DNA from: JAXLQL01 sp046331625
Lineage (GTDB): Bacteria > Acidobacteriota > Terriglobia > Bryobacterales > Bryobacteraceae
Length of the DNA: 64,000 bases
NCBI GenBank assembly: GCA_046331625.1
Contig: JAXLQL010000035.1
Location: 15,591-79,590 of the forward strand
Direction of reading: 5' to 3'
Each line of letters starts with the position of its first letter. The first letter of the stretch is position 1. Positions 45,301 through 55,048 of the stretch are shown piece after piece. Position numbers and translations under genes: made by a program. Below the pieces are notes generated by a model. That model searched no databases and had not been told where the DNA came from. It saw only the letters and a list, made by a program, of their open reading frames with translations.

Positions 45301-45782
45301 ACCACATGCCGTTCGGCAAGGGGCGCGCGCATGGATCGAACTGGCGCGGAGCCACGAACGCGATTCTAGGCGGCTGGGATCTCGACGGCATCGCGCGCGT
45401 TCAGAGCGGGCAGCCGGTGGCGATCGGCGGCAACAACATAGGCCGCAGCGCGAAGCTGGACAGCCCGACTCTGGCGCGCTGGTTCGATACCTCAGCATTC
45501 GTCAACACACCGGCGTTTACGTTCCAGACCACCGGACCACGCTCGCCCGATGTGCGGAATGACTTCACGCGGAACCTCGATGCCGTGCTCGTGAAGAACT
45601 TCACGCCCACCATCAAGGATCGCGAGTTGGGCATTCAGTTTCGAGCCGAGTGCTTCAACGTGACCAACACGCCACAATTCGCGTCGCCCAACGGGACTGT
45701 GACATCACAGGCGTTCGGGCAGGTGACCGCGCAGCGCAACACCGGCCGGCAGTTCCAGTTCGGATTGAAGGTGAAGTTTTGA
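42353..45782 (+). pseudogene. Oar-like TonB-dependent receptor split by a single-base frameshift
   Basis: The first frame (42353-43678) has a signal peptide (GRLSVFLLISCLPLAAQ), a carboxypeptidase-regulatory-like domain (GTVRDASGALVPNAKVSATN), the plug region (VQEFKVQTNSYDAEFGRTTG, IVNVITKSGTNDLHG) and stops in barrel sequence. The second frame (open from GTG 43656) continues VDQNFGDKTRLFGRYSQQRD to a terminal aromatic residue (RQFQFGLKVKF). Removing one base at about 43649-43652 (GAC GCT C AAG GTG) fuses them into about 1142 residues, close to the 1163 and 1097 of the other two receptors here. The start could also be GTG 42395 or 42404. It may be decay or a sequencing error. The stop overlaps the FAD oxidoreductase ATG by one base. 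Confidence 0.85.
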
Positions 45783-47422
45783 TGCGGGCTGGTGCTTTGT
45801 TGGTGATCACGGCGTGCGCGCTGGCCGGCGCGACGCATGAGTATGACTTGGTGGTCTACGGCGGCACTGCGGGCGGGGTGACAGCGGCCATTGCCGGCGC
45901 GCGGCATGGGCTGCGGACCGTGCTGCTCGAACCGCGGCGGCACGTGGGCGGAATGGCGACCGGCGGACTCTCTCGCACCGACACGGGCACCCGAGAGGTG
46001 ATCGGCGGGCTGGCGCTCGAGTTCTACTATCGCGTAGGAAACAAATACGATGTCCGGCGTTTCAAGAATCCCGTGGCCTGGTTCTATGAACCGAAGGTGG
46101 GCGAGCAGGTGATGATAGAGATGCTCGATCAGGCCGGAGCGCGCGTCTTGTATGGGCACCGCTTGGTGGAGAAGTCCGGTGTCGTGAAGCAGGGTCGCCG
46201 CATCACCGAAATCGCGATGGAGAATGGCGAGCGCTTTCGCGCAAAGGTGTTCGTGGATGCAACCTACGAAGGCGACCTGATGGCGCAGGCCGGCGTGTCA
46301 TATACCACTGGCCGCGAGAGCACCCAGCAGTACGGCGAGACGCTCGCCGGTGTCCGCGAGAAGACGCCGTTCCATCAGTTTCTGTTTGACGTGCCGGCTC
46401 TCGATGAGAACGGCAAGCCGCTCCCGGAAATCACCGCCGAGAAGCCCGCCGCGCCGGGGACCGCTGACAAGGGCATCCAGTCATACAACTTCCGGATGAT
46501 CGCGACCAACGTGGCGCACAACCGGATCCCGTGGCCCCGGCCGCAAGAGTACGATCCGCGGCGCTATGAGTTGCTCGCGCGGTACCTCGGCGAATTCGTC
46601 AAGGTCCGAGGCCGGTCGCCCGTCTTTCATGAACTGACGCTGATCGCGCCGATTCCGAACGGCAAGGCGGACTTCAACAACAACGGTCCGTTCTCCACCG
46701 ACTACATCGGCAAAGACTACGCGTATCCGGAAGCCGGCTATGCCGAGCGCGAACGGATCTGGCGAGACCATATCGGTTACGTGCAAGGCTTCTACTACTT
46801 TCTGGCCAACGATCCGCGCGTGCCACGCGAGTTGCAGCGCGAAGTGAACGAGTGGGGCCTGTGCAAAGACGAATACCAGGACTCGGCCCACTGGCCGCAT
46901 CAACTGTACGTGCGCGAGGCACGCCGGATGATCGGCGAGTACGTGATGCGGCAGCAGGACCTGCAATCCGAGTTGACCAAGCCCGACGTGATCGGCATGG
47001 GCAGCTACAACTCCGATTCGCACAACATCCGGCGCTTCGTGAACGCGCGCGGCATGGCGGAGAACGAGGGCGACATGCAGGTCTCCGTGCAGCCGTATCA
47101 GATCCCGTTTCGCGTGATGCTTCCCAAGCGCGACGAGGCGGAGAATCTGCTGAACCCGGTGACGTTCTCCGCGACGCACGTGGCCTACTCGTCGCTGCGC
47201 ATGGAGCCGCAGTACATGATCATGGGCCATGCCGCGGGCGTGGCTGCGGCGATGGCGGGCACGGGCGCGGTGCAGTCAGTGGACGTCAAGGCGCTGCAGA
47301 AGACCCTGCTCGACGAAGCCGCGGTGTTCGAGTTCGTCGCCACGCCGCAGCAGAAGGCGCTACGGATCATTCATCAGAAGTTGGCTCCGCCGGCGCCGCT
47401 TCGGTTCAACAACGAGTACTAG
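45782..47422 (+). CDS. Secreted FAD-dependent oxidoreductase
   Basis: 546 residues. A short signal (MRAGALLVITACALAGA) precedes the FAD-binding Rossmann motif DLVVYGGTAGGVTAAIAGAR (GxxGG) and VLLEPRRHVGGMATGGLSRT. RAKVFVDATYEGDLMAQAGV and the C-terminal LRMEPQYMIMGHAAGVAAAM, which includes an FAD-contacting segment, fit the FAD_oxidored family. The substrate is unknown; family members are common in glycan-degrading acidobacteria. The ATG overlaps the receptor stop (TGATG), so it is coupled to the receptor gene, suggesting the two act on one imported compound. Confidence 0.88.
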   Translation: MRAGALLVITACALAGATHEYDLVVYGGTAGGVTAAIAGARHGLRTVLLEPRRHVGGMATGGLSRTDTGTREVIGGLALEFYYRVGNKYDVRRFKNPVAWFYEPKVGEQVMIEMLDQAGARVLYGHRLVEKSGVVKQGRRITEIAMENGERFRAKVFVDATYEGDLMAQAGVSYTTGRESTQQYGETLAGVREKTPFHQFLFDVPALDENGKPLPEITAEKPAAPGTADKGIQSYNFRMIATNVAHNRIPWPRPQEYDPRRYELLARYLGEFVKVRGRSPVFHELTLIAPIPNGKADFNNNGPFSTDYIGKDYAYPEAGYAERERIWRDHIGYVQGFYYFLANDPRVPRELQREVNEWGLCKDEYQDSAHWPHQLYVREARRMIGEYVMRQQDLQSELTKPDVIGMGSYNSDSHNIRRFVNARGMAENEGDMQVSVQPYQIPFRVMLPKRDEAENLLNPVTFSATHVAYSSLRMEPQYMIMGHAAGVAAAMAGTGAVQSVDVKALQKTLLDEAAVFEFVATPQQKALRIIHQKLAPPAPLRFNNEY

Positions 47423-47591
47423 GGCTGAGCGCGGTTCAGACGGCGCTGATCCCGCGTCTCCTGTCCGCGCGCCGCCGCACAGGTGCCCGTGCTTGGTTCA
47501 CCGTCTTGCGACATCGGTTGCGCCAGCGTCTTGTGATATCCTTCACGGTCAGACCCTCTGGCTTGGAGCCAATCGGAATCAGGAGTACAAC

Positions 47592-48020
47592 ATGACGCCC
47601 GAAGCAACATCGATTACCACGGTAGCGGAAGCCTTCTTCGAGGCTTGCGAAACCGGAAAAGGGTGGGAGGTTTGCAGCGCGTACTGCTCGCCGAATGCGA
47701 CCTTTTCCGCCCAGGCCGAACCATTGCTCGACGTGAAGACGCTCGCGCAGTACACAGACTGGATGAAGGGCATCTTGACGGTACTGCCGGATGCCCACTA
47801 TGAAGTGAGGTCGTTCGCCACGGACATCAAGCGAAACAACGTTGCCGCATTCGGAGTCTTTTACGGGACCCATACCGGTCCGGGCGGACCGGTTCCTCCA
47901 ACCGGCCGGAGCACAGCAACGGACTACGTCTACGTGATGCAATTCGACGGCGGCAAGATCACGCACATGTCCAAGATTTGGAACGCCGGCCTGGCGCTGA
48001 AGGACCTCGGCTGGGCATGA
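47592..48020 (+). CDS. SnoaL/NTF2-like protein
   Basis: 142 residues from ATG 47592 with AGGAG upstream. The cone-shaped alpha+beta fold is seen in ATSITTVAEAFFEACETGKG, WMKGILTVLPDAHYEVRSF and ATDYVYVMQFDGGKITHMSK. SnoaL-like proteins include polyketide cyclases and many uncharacterised binding proteins; no catalytic residues can be assigned. No signal peptide. 169 bases separate it from the oxidoreductase, so it may have its own promoter. Confidence 0.87.
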   Translation: MTPEATSITTVAEAFFEACETGKGWEVCSAYCSPNATFSAQAEPLLDVKTLAQYTDWMKGILTVLPDAHYEVRSFATDIKRNNVAAFGVFYGTHTGPGGPVPPTGRSTATDYVYVMQFDGGKITHMSKIWNAGLALKDLGWA

Positions 48021-48048
48021 AGCTGCCCTTGTCGTATCGAGTAAGGCG

Positions 48049-51000
48049 CTAGAACGACACCCGAGCCCCCAACTGCACGTTCCGCGGACCATTCCCCTGC
48101 GCCGTGGTAATGAACCCGAATGTGTTCGAGCTCTGCGTCGTCACCGGCGCCGCAAGCAGCGCCCGGTTCAGCAGGTTCGAAGCCGAAGCGCGCATCTCGA
48201 GCTTTACCTTCTCGTGAATCACGAAGTCCTTGATTAGCGCCACGTCCTCGTTCACCGTCCACGGCGACCGCAAATACGACATTCGCCGCGGCGTATCGCC
48301 GTAGACCATGTTCGCGGGCAGCACGAACGCATCCTTGTTCAGATACGGCACGCCGAAGGCGACGCTCTTGTCCGAACTCCACGCCGGATTGATGAGCGGC
48401 ACCGTCCCGTTCGAAACGCCCGGCGCGAAGCTGCAGCGCGCATTGCTTCCGGCGCCGAAGAAGTTCTGGTTGCAATTGACCACCAGCGGCGTCCCCGAAA
48501 CATAAGTGTGGATCGCCGAGATCTTCCAGTCGCCAACCACCGCATTCACCACGCCGCGCGAGTTGCCCAGTAGCTTCTTGCCCTTTCCGAACGGGAGTTC
48601 GTACACGTAGCTCATGCGGAGATTGTGCGGCGTGTCCTGATTGGCCACCGCTTTGTCGAGCCGCCGGTTGTACTGGTTCTGCACCGCGCCGTCACTGGTG
48701 CGATTCGCGTCTTCGCCATTGGTGGTCGAGATCAGCTTGCAGAACGTGTAGGAGAACAGCGCAAAGAAGCCCTTCGAGAAGCGATGCTCGAAGCTCGTCT
48801 CGAGCGCGTGATACGTCGAATGCCCGTCATTCTGTCCGCCCGCGTTCGAGTTGATGTCAGAAAATTGCGGGAACGGCCGCAGCGCCTGCTGCAGTTGGAG
48901 GTTGGTTGGGAAAGTCGGATACGGCAGCTTGAATCCTGCCGCCACTGCAACCGGGTTGGTGAGCACCGCGCTCACCGGCTGCGAGAGCAGATTCCCGTAG
49001 ATCGACCAGTATTTCGGGTCGAGCTGATTCTGCGACTGTTGCCGCGACAGCATCTTCACGCCCACCACGCCGTGATAGGTGACGCGCGCCACCGAGTTCC
49101 CAGTCATCGCGCGCTCGACAGTAAAGTTCCAATCGGCGAAGTACGGGGCGCGGCCTGCCTTCGGGAAGTAGTAGAACGGAGCTTGTTGTAGCAAGTTCCG
49201 GCTCAGCACCTGTGCGTCCGTAATGGGCGGCTTCAGCGCGGCGATCTGCGGTGCGAACGAATTGAAACCGTCACGCACGCGATACGAGATCCCGTTCGAG
49301 AGATTGTTCGCCACCGCGCCAAAGGTTCCGCCAAAACCTTGGATCCCGTTGTCGGCGTTGCCGTCTTCGCGTGAAGGCTGATAGTAGATCGCCGACCCCG
49401 TCCGAATCAGCGTCTTCTCGTTCAACTGATACGCGATCCCCAACCTCGGCCCCAGTGCGTTGTAGCGCGTCTCGCCGAAGCGCGTCGGCTGGCCATCCAC
49501 TCCGGCCACCACCATCGCTCCCGGGATTCCACCCGCGGCGGCATTCGGGCAGGTGGGGCAGAAGTTGGTGTTGTGCAGATTGCGCTCGCCCTTCGGGACC
49601 GGAATCTCATAGCGCAACCCGAGATTCACCGTCAGCTTGCGCGTTACTTTGAAATCGTCTTGCACGTACCATGCCAAGTACGGCCACTGGAACGTCGTGT
49701 CTGACGGATACCGGAATCCGCCGCCGCTCGCAAGCCCCAAGAGGAACGACGCCCAGTCCGATCCGCTGTTGGCGACGTTCGGATTCCCCGTGCCCGCGGC
49801 ACTGAAACTCACCGTGCCGAAGGCGCCGTTGAAGTCGAGGCGGCGATACGTTCCACGCAGATACTGCATCCCGAACTTCACGTTGTGGCGGCCGTGGATC
49901 CAGGCGATCTGTTCCTTGATATCCACGGTGCGGCCGCGCGAGTCGGTGAAGACGCTGTTGCCCCAGGTGGCAAGCGAAGTCGAGTACGCGCTCGAGGTAC
50001 CTTGGCGCAGCGGCGTCACGGTTCCGGGAATGTAGGTCTGGCGCGCCAGATCGGCCGGGAACTTGCTCACATAGTCCGGCGCTTCGACAACGGTGCGGAT
50101 GTTCAACCCGACCGTCAAATGATGCAGTAGGTTCGGCGTGATCACCCAATCGTCATTGAGCCGGTGATAGTCGGTCTTCACTTCTGACGGGAATCCGGTG
50201 CCGGGCAAACCTTCGAGCGCGTTGATGCTCGGGAAGGCCGGGCTGAAGTAGTGGCTGTAGAGATAGTTCACGCGATGGCGATCGGTGAGCGCATAGTCGC
50301 CCTTGATGGAAGGCAGAGATGATCGCGCCAGTGAATAGCTTCGCGAGCGGTAGTTGTTGAAGATCGAGGCCGGGTTGTCCGGATGCGGCAGCAGGCCCAT
50401 CAGCAGCTTTGCCGTCGGGTCGATGCGGTCCGCACAGATCACGTCGAGCACCCCGTTGCACTGCATGCGCGGACGGTTGGCCGCATTGGCGATCACGTTG
50501 CCGCTCGCGTCGATGGGATCGTAGAGCGGAATCGTGCGGCCCGCCGAGTCGACGTTGCGGCGCATGTCGCCGACGCGGTATTCGTCCACCGGCGCATTCA
50601 CCAGCGCGGTGGACTGGCCGTTCCGCGTGCTCGCCCGCTCATACGCGAAGAAGAAGAAGGCTTTGTTGCGGCCATCGTAGACGCCCGGGATGTAGACTGG
50701 TCCGCCGAAGCTGCCGCCGGGATTCCATTGCCGGACGATCGGCCGCTTGGTGGGCACGAAGGTGAACCCGCGCGCGTTGAATACCTCGTTGCGGTTGAAA
50801 ACGAATCCACTACCGTGCACGGTATTCGTGCCGGACTTGGTCACCCAGTTGATGACGCCGTTCGAAGTGCGACCGTACTCGGCGGAGTAGCCGGAGCTTT
50901 GCACCTTGAACTCCTGCATGCCTTCGACGCTGACGCCATTCATCGCTGGATCATTGCGGCGCTCGCTTTGCGATTCAGCGCCGTCGAGTTGCTCGCTCTG

Positions 51001-51540
51001 CCCGTCGAGCAATCCGCCGCCGATTCGTGGATTGTTCGATGGCCCCACCACGCCCGGTGTCAGGATCACGAACGCCAGATTGCTCCGCACACTGCCGCCA
51101 GCGATGAACAAGGGAAGATCCTTGATCGCGTTCACCGGCAGCACCTTCCCGAGGTTGGTCCCTTGCGTATCGAGCAAAGGCGCCGCCGCCGAGACCTCAA
51201 CGGCTTGATCCACTGAGCCCACCGCCAGTGCGATGTCGAGGTTGGTCACGGTGGCGACGTGTACGCCCACACCGGTCGACTCCGACCGTTTGAATCCGGT
51301 GACCTCAGCCGAAACGGTGTAGGTCCCAGCCGGCAGGTAGAGCAGGCTGTACACGCCGTCTTGCCCCGACTGCGCCGTCTGCGTGAATCCTGTGGCGGCA
51401 TCGCGAGCCGTGACGGCCGCGCTGGGGACGGCCGCGCCCGTGGGATCCGTCACGGTCCCGCGAAGCGTGCCGCGGTTCTGGGCAAGAGCGGCGCTGGCCG
51501 TGAGAGCGGCAAGCCGAAGGATACGGGCAGAGCTGAGCAT
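48049..51540 (-). CDS. Oar-like TonB-dependent receptor
   Basis: 1163 residues from ATG 51540. A signal peptide (MLSSARILRLAALTASAALA) is followed by a carboxypeptidase-regulatory-like domain (GTLRGTVTDPTGAAVPSAAV), a plug-like region (EGMQEFKVQSSGYSAEYGRT, GVINWVTKSGTNTVHGSGFV) and a long beta-barrel ending in the aromatic-terminated strand GNGPRNVQLGARVSF. Outer-membrane uptake or protein/adhesion roles are known for Oar (Myxococcus). The substrate is unknown. It is convergent with the NTF2-like gene. Confidence 0.92.
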   Translation of the reverse strand: MLSSARILRLAALTASAALAQNRGTLRGTVTDPTGAAVPSAAVTARDAATGFTQTAQSGQDGVYSLLYLPAGTYTVSAEVTGFKRSESTGVGVHVATVTNLDIALAVGSVDQAVEVSAAAPLLDTQGTNLGKVLPVNAIKDLPLFIAGGSVRSNLAFVILTPGVVGPSNNPRIGGGLLDGQSEQLDGAESQSERRNDPAMNGVSVEGMQEFKVQSSGYSAEYGRTSNGVINWVTKSGTNTVHGSGFVFNRNEVFNARGFTFVPTKRPIVRQWNPGGSFGGPVYIPGVYDGRNKAFFFFAYERASTRNGQSTALVNAPVDEYRVGDMRRNVDSAGRTIPLYDPIDASGNVIANAANRPRMQCNGVLDVICADRIDPTAKLLMGLLPHPDNPASIFNNYRSRSYSLARSSLPSIKGDYALTDRHRVNYLYSHYFSPAFPSINALEGLPGTGFPSEVKTDYHRLNDDWVITPNLLHHLTVGLNIRTVVEAPDYVSKFPADLARQTYIPGTVTPLRQGTSSAYSTSLATWGNSVFTDSRGRTVDIKEQIAWIHGRHNVKFGMQYLRGTYRRLDFNGAFGTVSFSAAGTGNPNVANSGSDWASFLLGLASGGGFRYPSDTTFQWPYLAWYVQDDFKVTRKLTVNLGLRYEIPVPKGERNLHNTNFCPTCPNAAAGGIPGAMVVAGVDGQPTRFGETRYNALGPRLGIAYQLNEKTLIRTGSAIYYQPSREDGNADNGIQGFGGTFGAVANNLSNGISYRVRDGFNSFAPQIAALKPPITDAQVLSRNLLQQAPFYYFPKAGRAPYFADWNFTVERAMTGNSVARVTYHGVVGVKMLSRQQSQNQLDPKYWSIYGNLLSQPVSAVLTNPVAVAAGFKLPYPTFPTNLQLQQALRPFPQFSDINSNAGGQNDGHSTYHALETSFEHRFSKGFFALFSYTFCKLISTTNGEDANRTSDGAVQNQYNRRLDKAVANQDTPHNLRMSYVYELPFGKGKKLLGNSRGVVNAVVGDWKISAIHTYVSGTPLVVNCNQNFFGAGSNARCSFAPGVSNGTVPLINPAWSSDKSVAFGVPYLNKDAFVLPANMVYGDTPRRMSYLRSPWTVNEDVALIKDFVIHEKVKLEMRASASNLLNRALLAAPVTTQSSNTFGFITTAQGNGPRNVQLGARVSF

Positions 51541-51592
51541 AATTGGCGTTCGAGTACAGATTCTACCGAATCGGGACGCCGATGTCCCCGCC

Positions 51593-53188
51593 CTAGACGG
51601 TGACCGGACCTTCACCTTCCGAAAGCGCCCGCACGATCTGCTCCTTCCGCTGATCGGCCGCGTCCACCGAAGACTCGAGCGACACCGCATACACGATCGC
51701 CGCGAACACCGCCGCAACACCCAGCACGCCGTAGAACATCCACTGGCTGTCGAACGCGAACCGCGCCAGATAGGCCATCGCGATCGGGATCGACAGCACC
51801 GGGTATAGCATCGTGAGCAACGCCTGAACCCGGCCCGCCGCGGCCGATCGCCACGACTGCGATGGATTCACCGGCCTCGGATAGTAGATGGTGCTCAAGT
51901 TGCCCATCGCCATCAACTGCACCGTGAACACCAACGCGACCAGGAATGACTCAGCCACAGACTGCAAGCTGAGCGGCATCCGGAACAGCCGGCACGTCGC
52001 CGCCACCGCCGCGATCTCGAGCAGCACGAACACCAGCGCGGCGATGTTCTTCGCGATGAGCACGTGGGCGATGCGGACGGGCGCGAGAAAGTAGATCTGC
52101 GATGCCGAGCGATCGAATCCGAACGAGTTCCACACCGTCACCTCCCCGAGCAGCATCAGCGCGTACACGGTGACGAAGGTGAGGAAGTTGCCCGTGAGGA
52201 AGCGCAATCCCGATCCATTGAACGTCAGCGGCAGCCAGATCAACAACCCGAACGAGAATCCCATCACGAACACCACCCGGAACCGCGGCGCGCGACTCAA
52301 AAAGCGCAGTTCCTTCTCCACCAGGACCCCGATTGGGTCCGGCAACAGCCGGCCCGGCAAGCAGTAGAGCCATTCGACCACCCCGAGGCTCCGCTGCCGC
52401 GAAGCCGATGACGACCGCGCAGCGTCCGCATCGAACCGCAACCCGCGTTGGAACTGCCACCAGCCGAACGCGAGCGCGCCCGCGGTCCAGGCCAGCATCG
52501 CCACGGCGTCGAGCGCGGTTCCCTGCCCCAGCGCGATGCGCGATGTCAGATTCCAAGGCCATGGGAACGATCCCGCGGCCACAGCGAGGTTCCGGAGAGG
52601 AGTGGGTACGCCGGAGAACAGAAACACTTGCGGAAGCGCCGCGAGCAGCACGAAGACCAGCGCACCGATCTCGCGCAACCCGCGCCGGGCGAGGATCCGG
52701 CCGAGCAGATCCCGGACACCGGCGGCCATAAAGAGGTTGAAGCCGAGCCATGGAATGAAGGCGAGCGGTCCCCAGACGGGGACCGCTCGGTTGAGCAGCA
52801 ACCCGGCGGCTGCGCCGGCCAACACCACTACCATCTCCATGCCGGTTGAGAACCGCAGCAGCACCTCGAGCGCGAATAACTGGCTCGACGTCACCGGATA
52901 CACGACAAGTCGCTTCAGGTCGAGCCCAACGCCCGTGGAGGTGAGGAATATCGGGACAATCTGCCAGAAAATGAATCCGAAGATCAGCAGTTGTGGACCA
53001 AAGTGCGCCAGCATCTCCGGTTTCGCGCTGGAGGCGATAGCGCCGGTTCCGAGCGCGCCGAGCAGCACGAGTCCGTACCAGCCCACGGTTCCGATGGCGG
53101 TGATGGCGAGGCTCGCGCCGTTTCCGCGCGAATAGAAGTTGAAGAGCGCTCGCCACTGCGCCCACAGAATGGCTCTCGCGTGCTTCAT
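51593..53188 (-). CDS. ABC-2 type transporter permease
   Basis: 531 residues with about ten to twelve membrane spans arranged in two sets (for example SLAITAIGTVGWYGLVLLGA, LTFVTVYALMLLGEVTVW). No nucleotide-binding motifs. The ATPase gene ends 142 bases upstream on the same strand, with a decayed TTCA repeat in between. Together they form a two-component exporter of unknown substrate. Confidence 0.85.
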   Translation of the reverse strand: MKHARAILWAQWRALFNFYSRGNGASLAITAIGTVGWYGLVLLGALGTGAIASSAKPEMLAHFGPQLLIFGFIFWQIVPIFLTSTGVGLDLKRLVVYPVTSSQLFALEVLLRFSTGMEMVVVLAGAAAGLLLNRAVPVWGPLAFIPWLGFNLFMAAGVRDLLGRILARRGLREIGALVFVLLAALPQVFLFSGVPTPLRNLAVAAGSFPWPWNLTSRIALGQGTALDAVAMLAWTAGALAFGWWQFQRGLRFDADAARSSSASRQRSLGVVEWLYCLPGRLLPDPIGVLVEKELRFLSRAPRFRVVFVMGFSFGLLIWLPLTFNGSGLRFLTGNFLTFVTVYALMLLGEVTVWNSFGFDRSASQIYFLAPVRIAHVLIAKNIAALVFVLLEIAAVAATCRLFRMPLSLQSVAESFLVALVFTVQLMAMGNLSTIYYPRPVNPSQSWRSAAAGRVQALLTMLYPVLSIPIAMAYLARFAFDSQWMFYGVLGVAAVFAAIVYAVSLESSVDAADQRKEQIVRALSEGEGPVTV

Positions 53189-53202
53189 CGCATCTCCAGC
53201 CG

Positions 53203-53240
53203 TGGGGCAGGCTTCAGTCTGCGCAAGACTTCAGACCCAC
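53203..53240. repeat. TTCA double-hairpin repeat, decayed copy 3
   Basis: GTGGGGCAGGCTTCAGTCTG, then GCGCAAGACTTCAGACCCAC. The first stem (GCAGGCT/AGTCTGC) has one mismatch and the second is partly broken. It lies between the ABC permease and its ATPase gene. Confidence 0.6.
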
Positions 53241-53330
53241 TCCGGAACGTGGGGAATGGAGAACTCGCCGGCAAGCGGGACGGAAGCGTCCACCCCACCA
53301 TCGCCACTCCCGCGCCGGGCGGATCCGGAA

Positions 53331-54116
53331 TCACAGCCAATCGATCGCTCCCGCAGGCGGCCGCTCGGCTCCCACCAACCTCACGAACGCATCCTCCAGC
53401 GTCTCAGACCCAGACCGCACATCGTCCATCGCCGCCTCCATCACCAGGCGCCCGTCAGAGATGATCGACACCCGGGAACAGAGCCGCTCCACCACCTCGA
53501 GCACATGCGACGTCAGAAAAATCGTCGCCCCGTGGCGGACCTGTTCGAGCAGGATCTCCTTCATCAACCGCGCTCCCACCGCATCCACGCCTTCGAACGG
53601 TTCGTCCATCAGAAACAGTCGCGGCCGGTGGATCAGTGCAGCCGCCATGGCCACGCGTTTGCGCATGCCCTTCGAATACTCGGCGATCAGCTTCCGCGGC
53701 TGCGCGTCGAGCTCGAACAGCGCCAGCAGTTCGCGTGCCCTCTCGCGAGCCAACTGGCGCGGGAGCGAGTACATTCGTCCGATGAACTCCACGAACTCGA
53801 GCCCGGTCAGGTGATCGAACAGCAGCGACTCATCGGGCACCATGCCCATGAGGGCTTTCACCTCGGCGGCCTTGTCCGGCATCGGCAGGCCCAGCAGTTC
53901 GATCGAGCCCGACGTCGGCGGAGCCAAGCCCATCAACATCTTGATGGTGGTGGTTTTGCCGGCGCCGTTCGGCCCCAGGAAGCCGTAGAAACACCCCTGC
54001 GGCACCTCGAGAGACAGCCCGTCGACAGCCGCCTTGTTTCCGTAAATTTTGCACAGGTGGCGCACCCGAATGGCAGGGGGAGCGCTAAACCCAGGTAAGG
54101 ATGGAGTTTCCTCCAT
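53331..54116 (-). CDS. ABC transporter ATP-binding protein
   Basis: 261 residues. Walker A GPNGAGKTTTIKML, signature YSKGMRKRVAMAAAL, Walker B PRLFLMDEPFEGVD and switch His in IFLTSHVLEVVE are intact. The N-terminus extends about 15 residues before the usual IRVRHLCKIYGN start. It energises the downstream permease. The start codon sits at the base of a 6-bp GAAA-loop hairpin (54101-54116), which may affect initiation. Confidence 0.95.
   Translation of the reverse strand: MEETPSLPGFSAPPAIRVRHLCKIYGNKAAVDGLSLEVPQGCFYGFLGPNGAGKTTTIKMLMGLAPPTSGSIELLGLPMPDKAAEVKALMGMVPDESLLFDHLTGLEFVEFIGRMYSLPRQLARERARELLALFELDAQPRKLIAEYSKGMRKRVAMAAALIHRPRLFLMDEPFEGVDAVGARLMKEILLEQVRHGATIFLTSHVLEVVERLCSRVSIISDGRLVMEAAMDDVRSGSETLEDAFVRLVGAERPPAGAIDWL
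54101..54116 (-). promoter_or_regulatory. Hairpin over the ATPase start codon
   Basis: On the minus strand the first 16 bases of the gene are ATGGAG-GAAA-CTCCAT: a perfect 6-bp stem closed by a GNRA-type GAAA loop, with the start codon in the 5' arm. This could restrain translation initiation. It may be chance, since the sequence is also coding. Confidence 0.4.
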
Positions 54117-54178
54117 GCACTTCCATGGTAATTCAGTACGGCGTAAAACCTCGACACCGGTAGCCGATATGGAAACTG

Positions 54179-55048
54179 ATGCCTGCCACGCTTTCCCCCA
54201 CCGGCTGCCGGGAACGAGCCCTCAAGGCGATCGCCAAGCTACCGCCGTTCTCGCCCGTGCTCAACCAACTGATCTCGTCACTCACCAACGACAGTGTTTC
54301 GATTGGCGAGTTGGCAACGCTGATCGAGAAAGACACGGTCATTGCCGGCAACCTTTTGCGGCTGTGCAACTCGGCAATCTACGCCAGGCGGGGAACGGTC
54401 AACTCCATCCGGCACGGCATCTCGATCCTCGGCTTGGCCAAGCTCCGCAACGCTGCCATGAGTTGGTCGCTGGCACGCATGTGGAACACGCAGAAGTATC
54501 CCGAAGGCTGGTCCACCAATCAGTTCAACCTGCACGGCGTTGCGTGCGGGATCATGGCTGACCTGCTGGCTGTCGATATTCCGTGCGAATACGGAGAGGG
54601 CGCCTTCGCCGCCGGCCTGCTGGCCAATGTCGGTATGCTGCTGGTGGCGTTGAGCGCTCCGGAGGATTTCGAACAAGTACATCGCCACTACCTGCAAGAC
54701 GAGCGTGCCTTCGAACGCGTCGAGCGCGAATTGCTCGGCGTCGACCACGCCGACCTTTCCACCGAAACGCTCAAGCAGTGGAACCTGCCGGCCCCCATCG
54801 TCCGCGCCGTGGCCGAGCATCACATCCTGTTCGACTTCCGTCCCGGCCAGACTGTGCCGCTCGGCTACGTGATCCAACAAGCGGATCGGCTGGTGGGCCA
54901 GCAAGCCATCGGATTCCAGGATTGGCATCGCCCTGAGCCCGGCACTCCGGAGGAGACCCTGGCAACGCTCGGTCTCGAGAGCCGCTCGTCAGCCATCCTC
55001 GAGCGATTCCGCGGTGAGTTCGAAGCGCTACGCGGGTTCTTCCAGTAG
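54179..55048 (+). CDS. HDOD domain protein
   Basis: 289 residues, a single HDOD domain over about residues 12-215. Characteristic motifs: LPPFSPVLNQLISSL, IEKDTVIAGNLLRLCNSAIY, SIRHGISILGLAKLRN, AAGLLANVGMLLV, VDHADLSTETLKQWNLP and IVRAVAEHH. HDOD proteins are signalling relatives of HD-GYP domains that lack phosphodiesterase activity and regulate motility, c-di-GMP or metabolism. Cytoplasmic, no output domain. It diverges from the ABC ATPase over 62 bases. Confidence 0.92.
   Translation: MPATLSPTGCRERALKAIAKLPPFSPVLNQLISSLTNDSVSIGELATLIEKDTVIAGNLLRLCNSAIYARRGTVNSIRHGISILGLAKLRNAAMSWSLARMWNTQKYPEGWSTNQFNLHGVACGIMADLLAVDIPCEYGEGAFAAGLLANVGMLLVALSAPEDFEQVHRHYLQDERAFERVERELLGVDHADLSTETLKQWNLPAPIVRAVAEHHILFDFRPGQTVPLGYVIQQADRLVGQQAIGFQDWHRPEPGTPEETLATLGLESRSSAILERFRGEFEALRGFFQ

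Noticed and set aside
51951..53165. Long minus-strand frame inside the ABC permease gene
   Set aside because: Arg/Gly-rich low-quality sequence in a different frame from the permease, which has convincing membrane spans.
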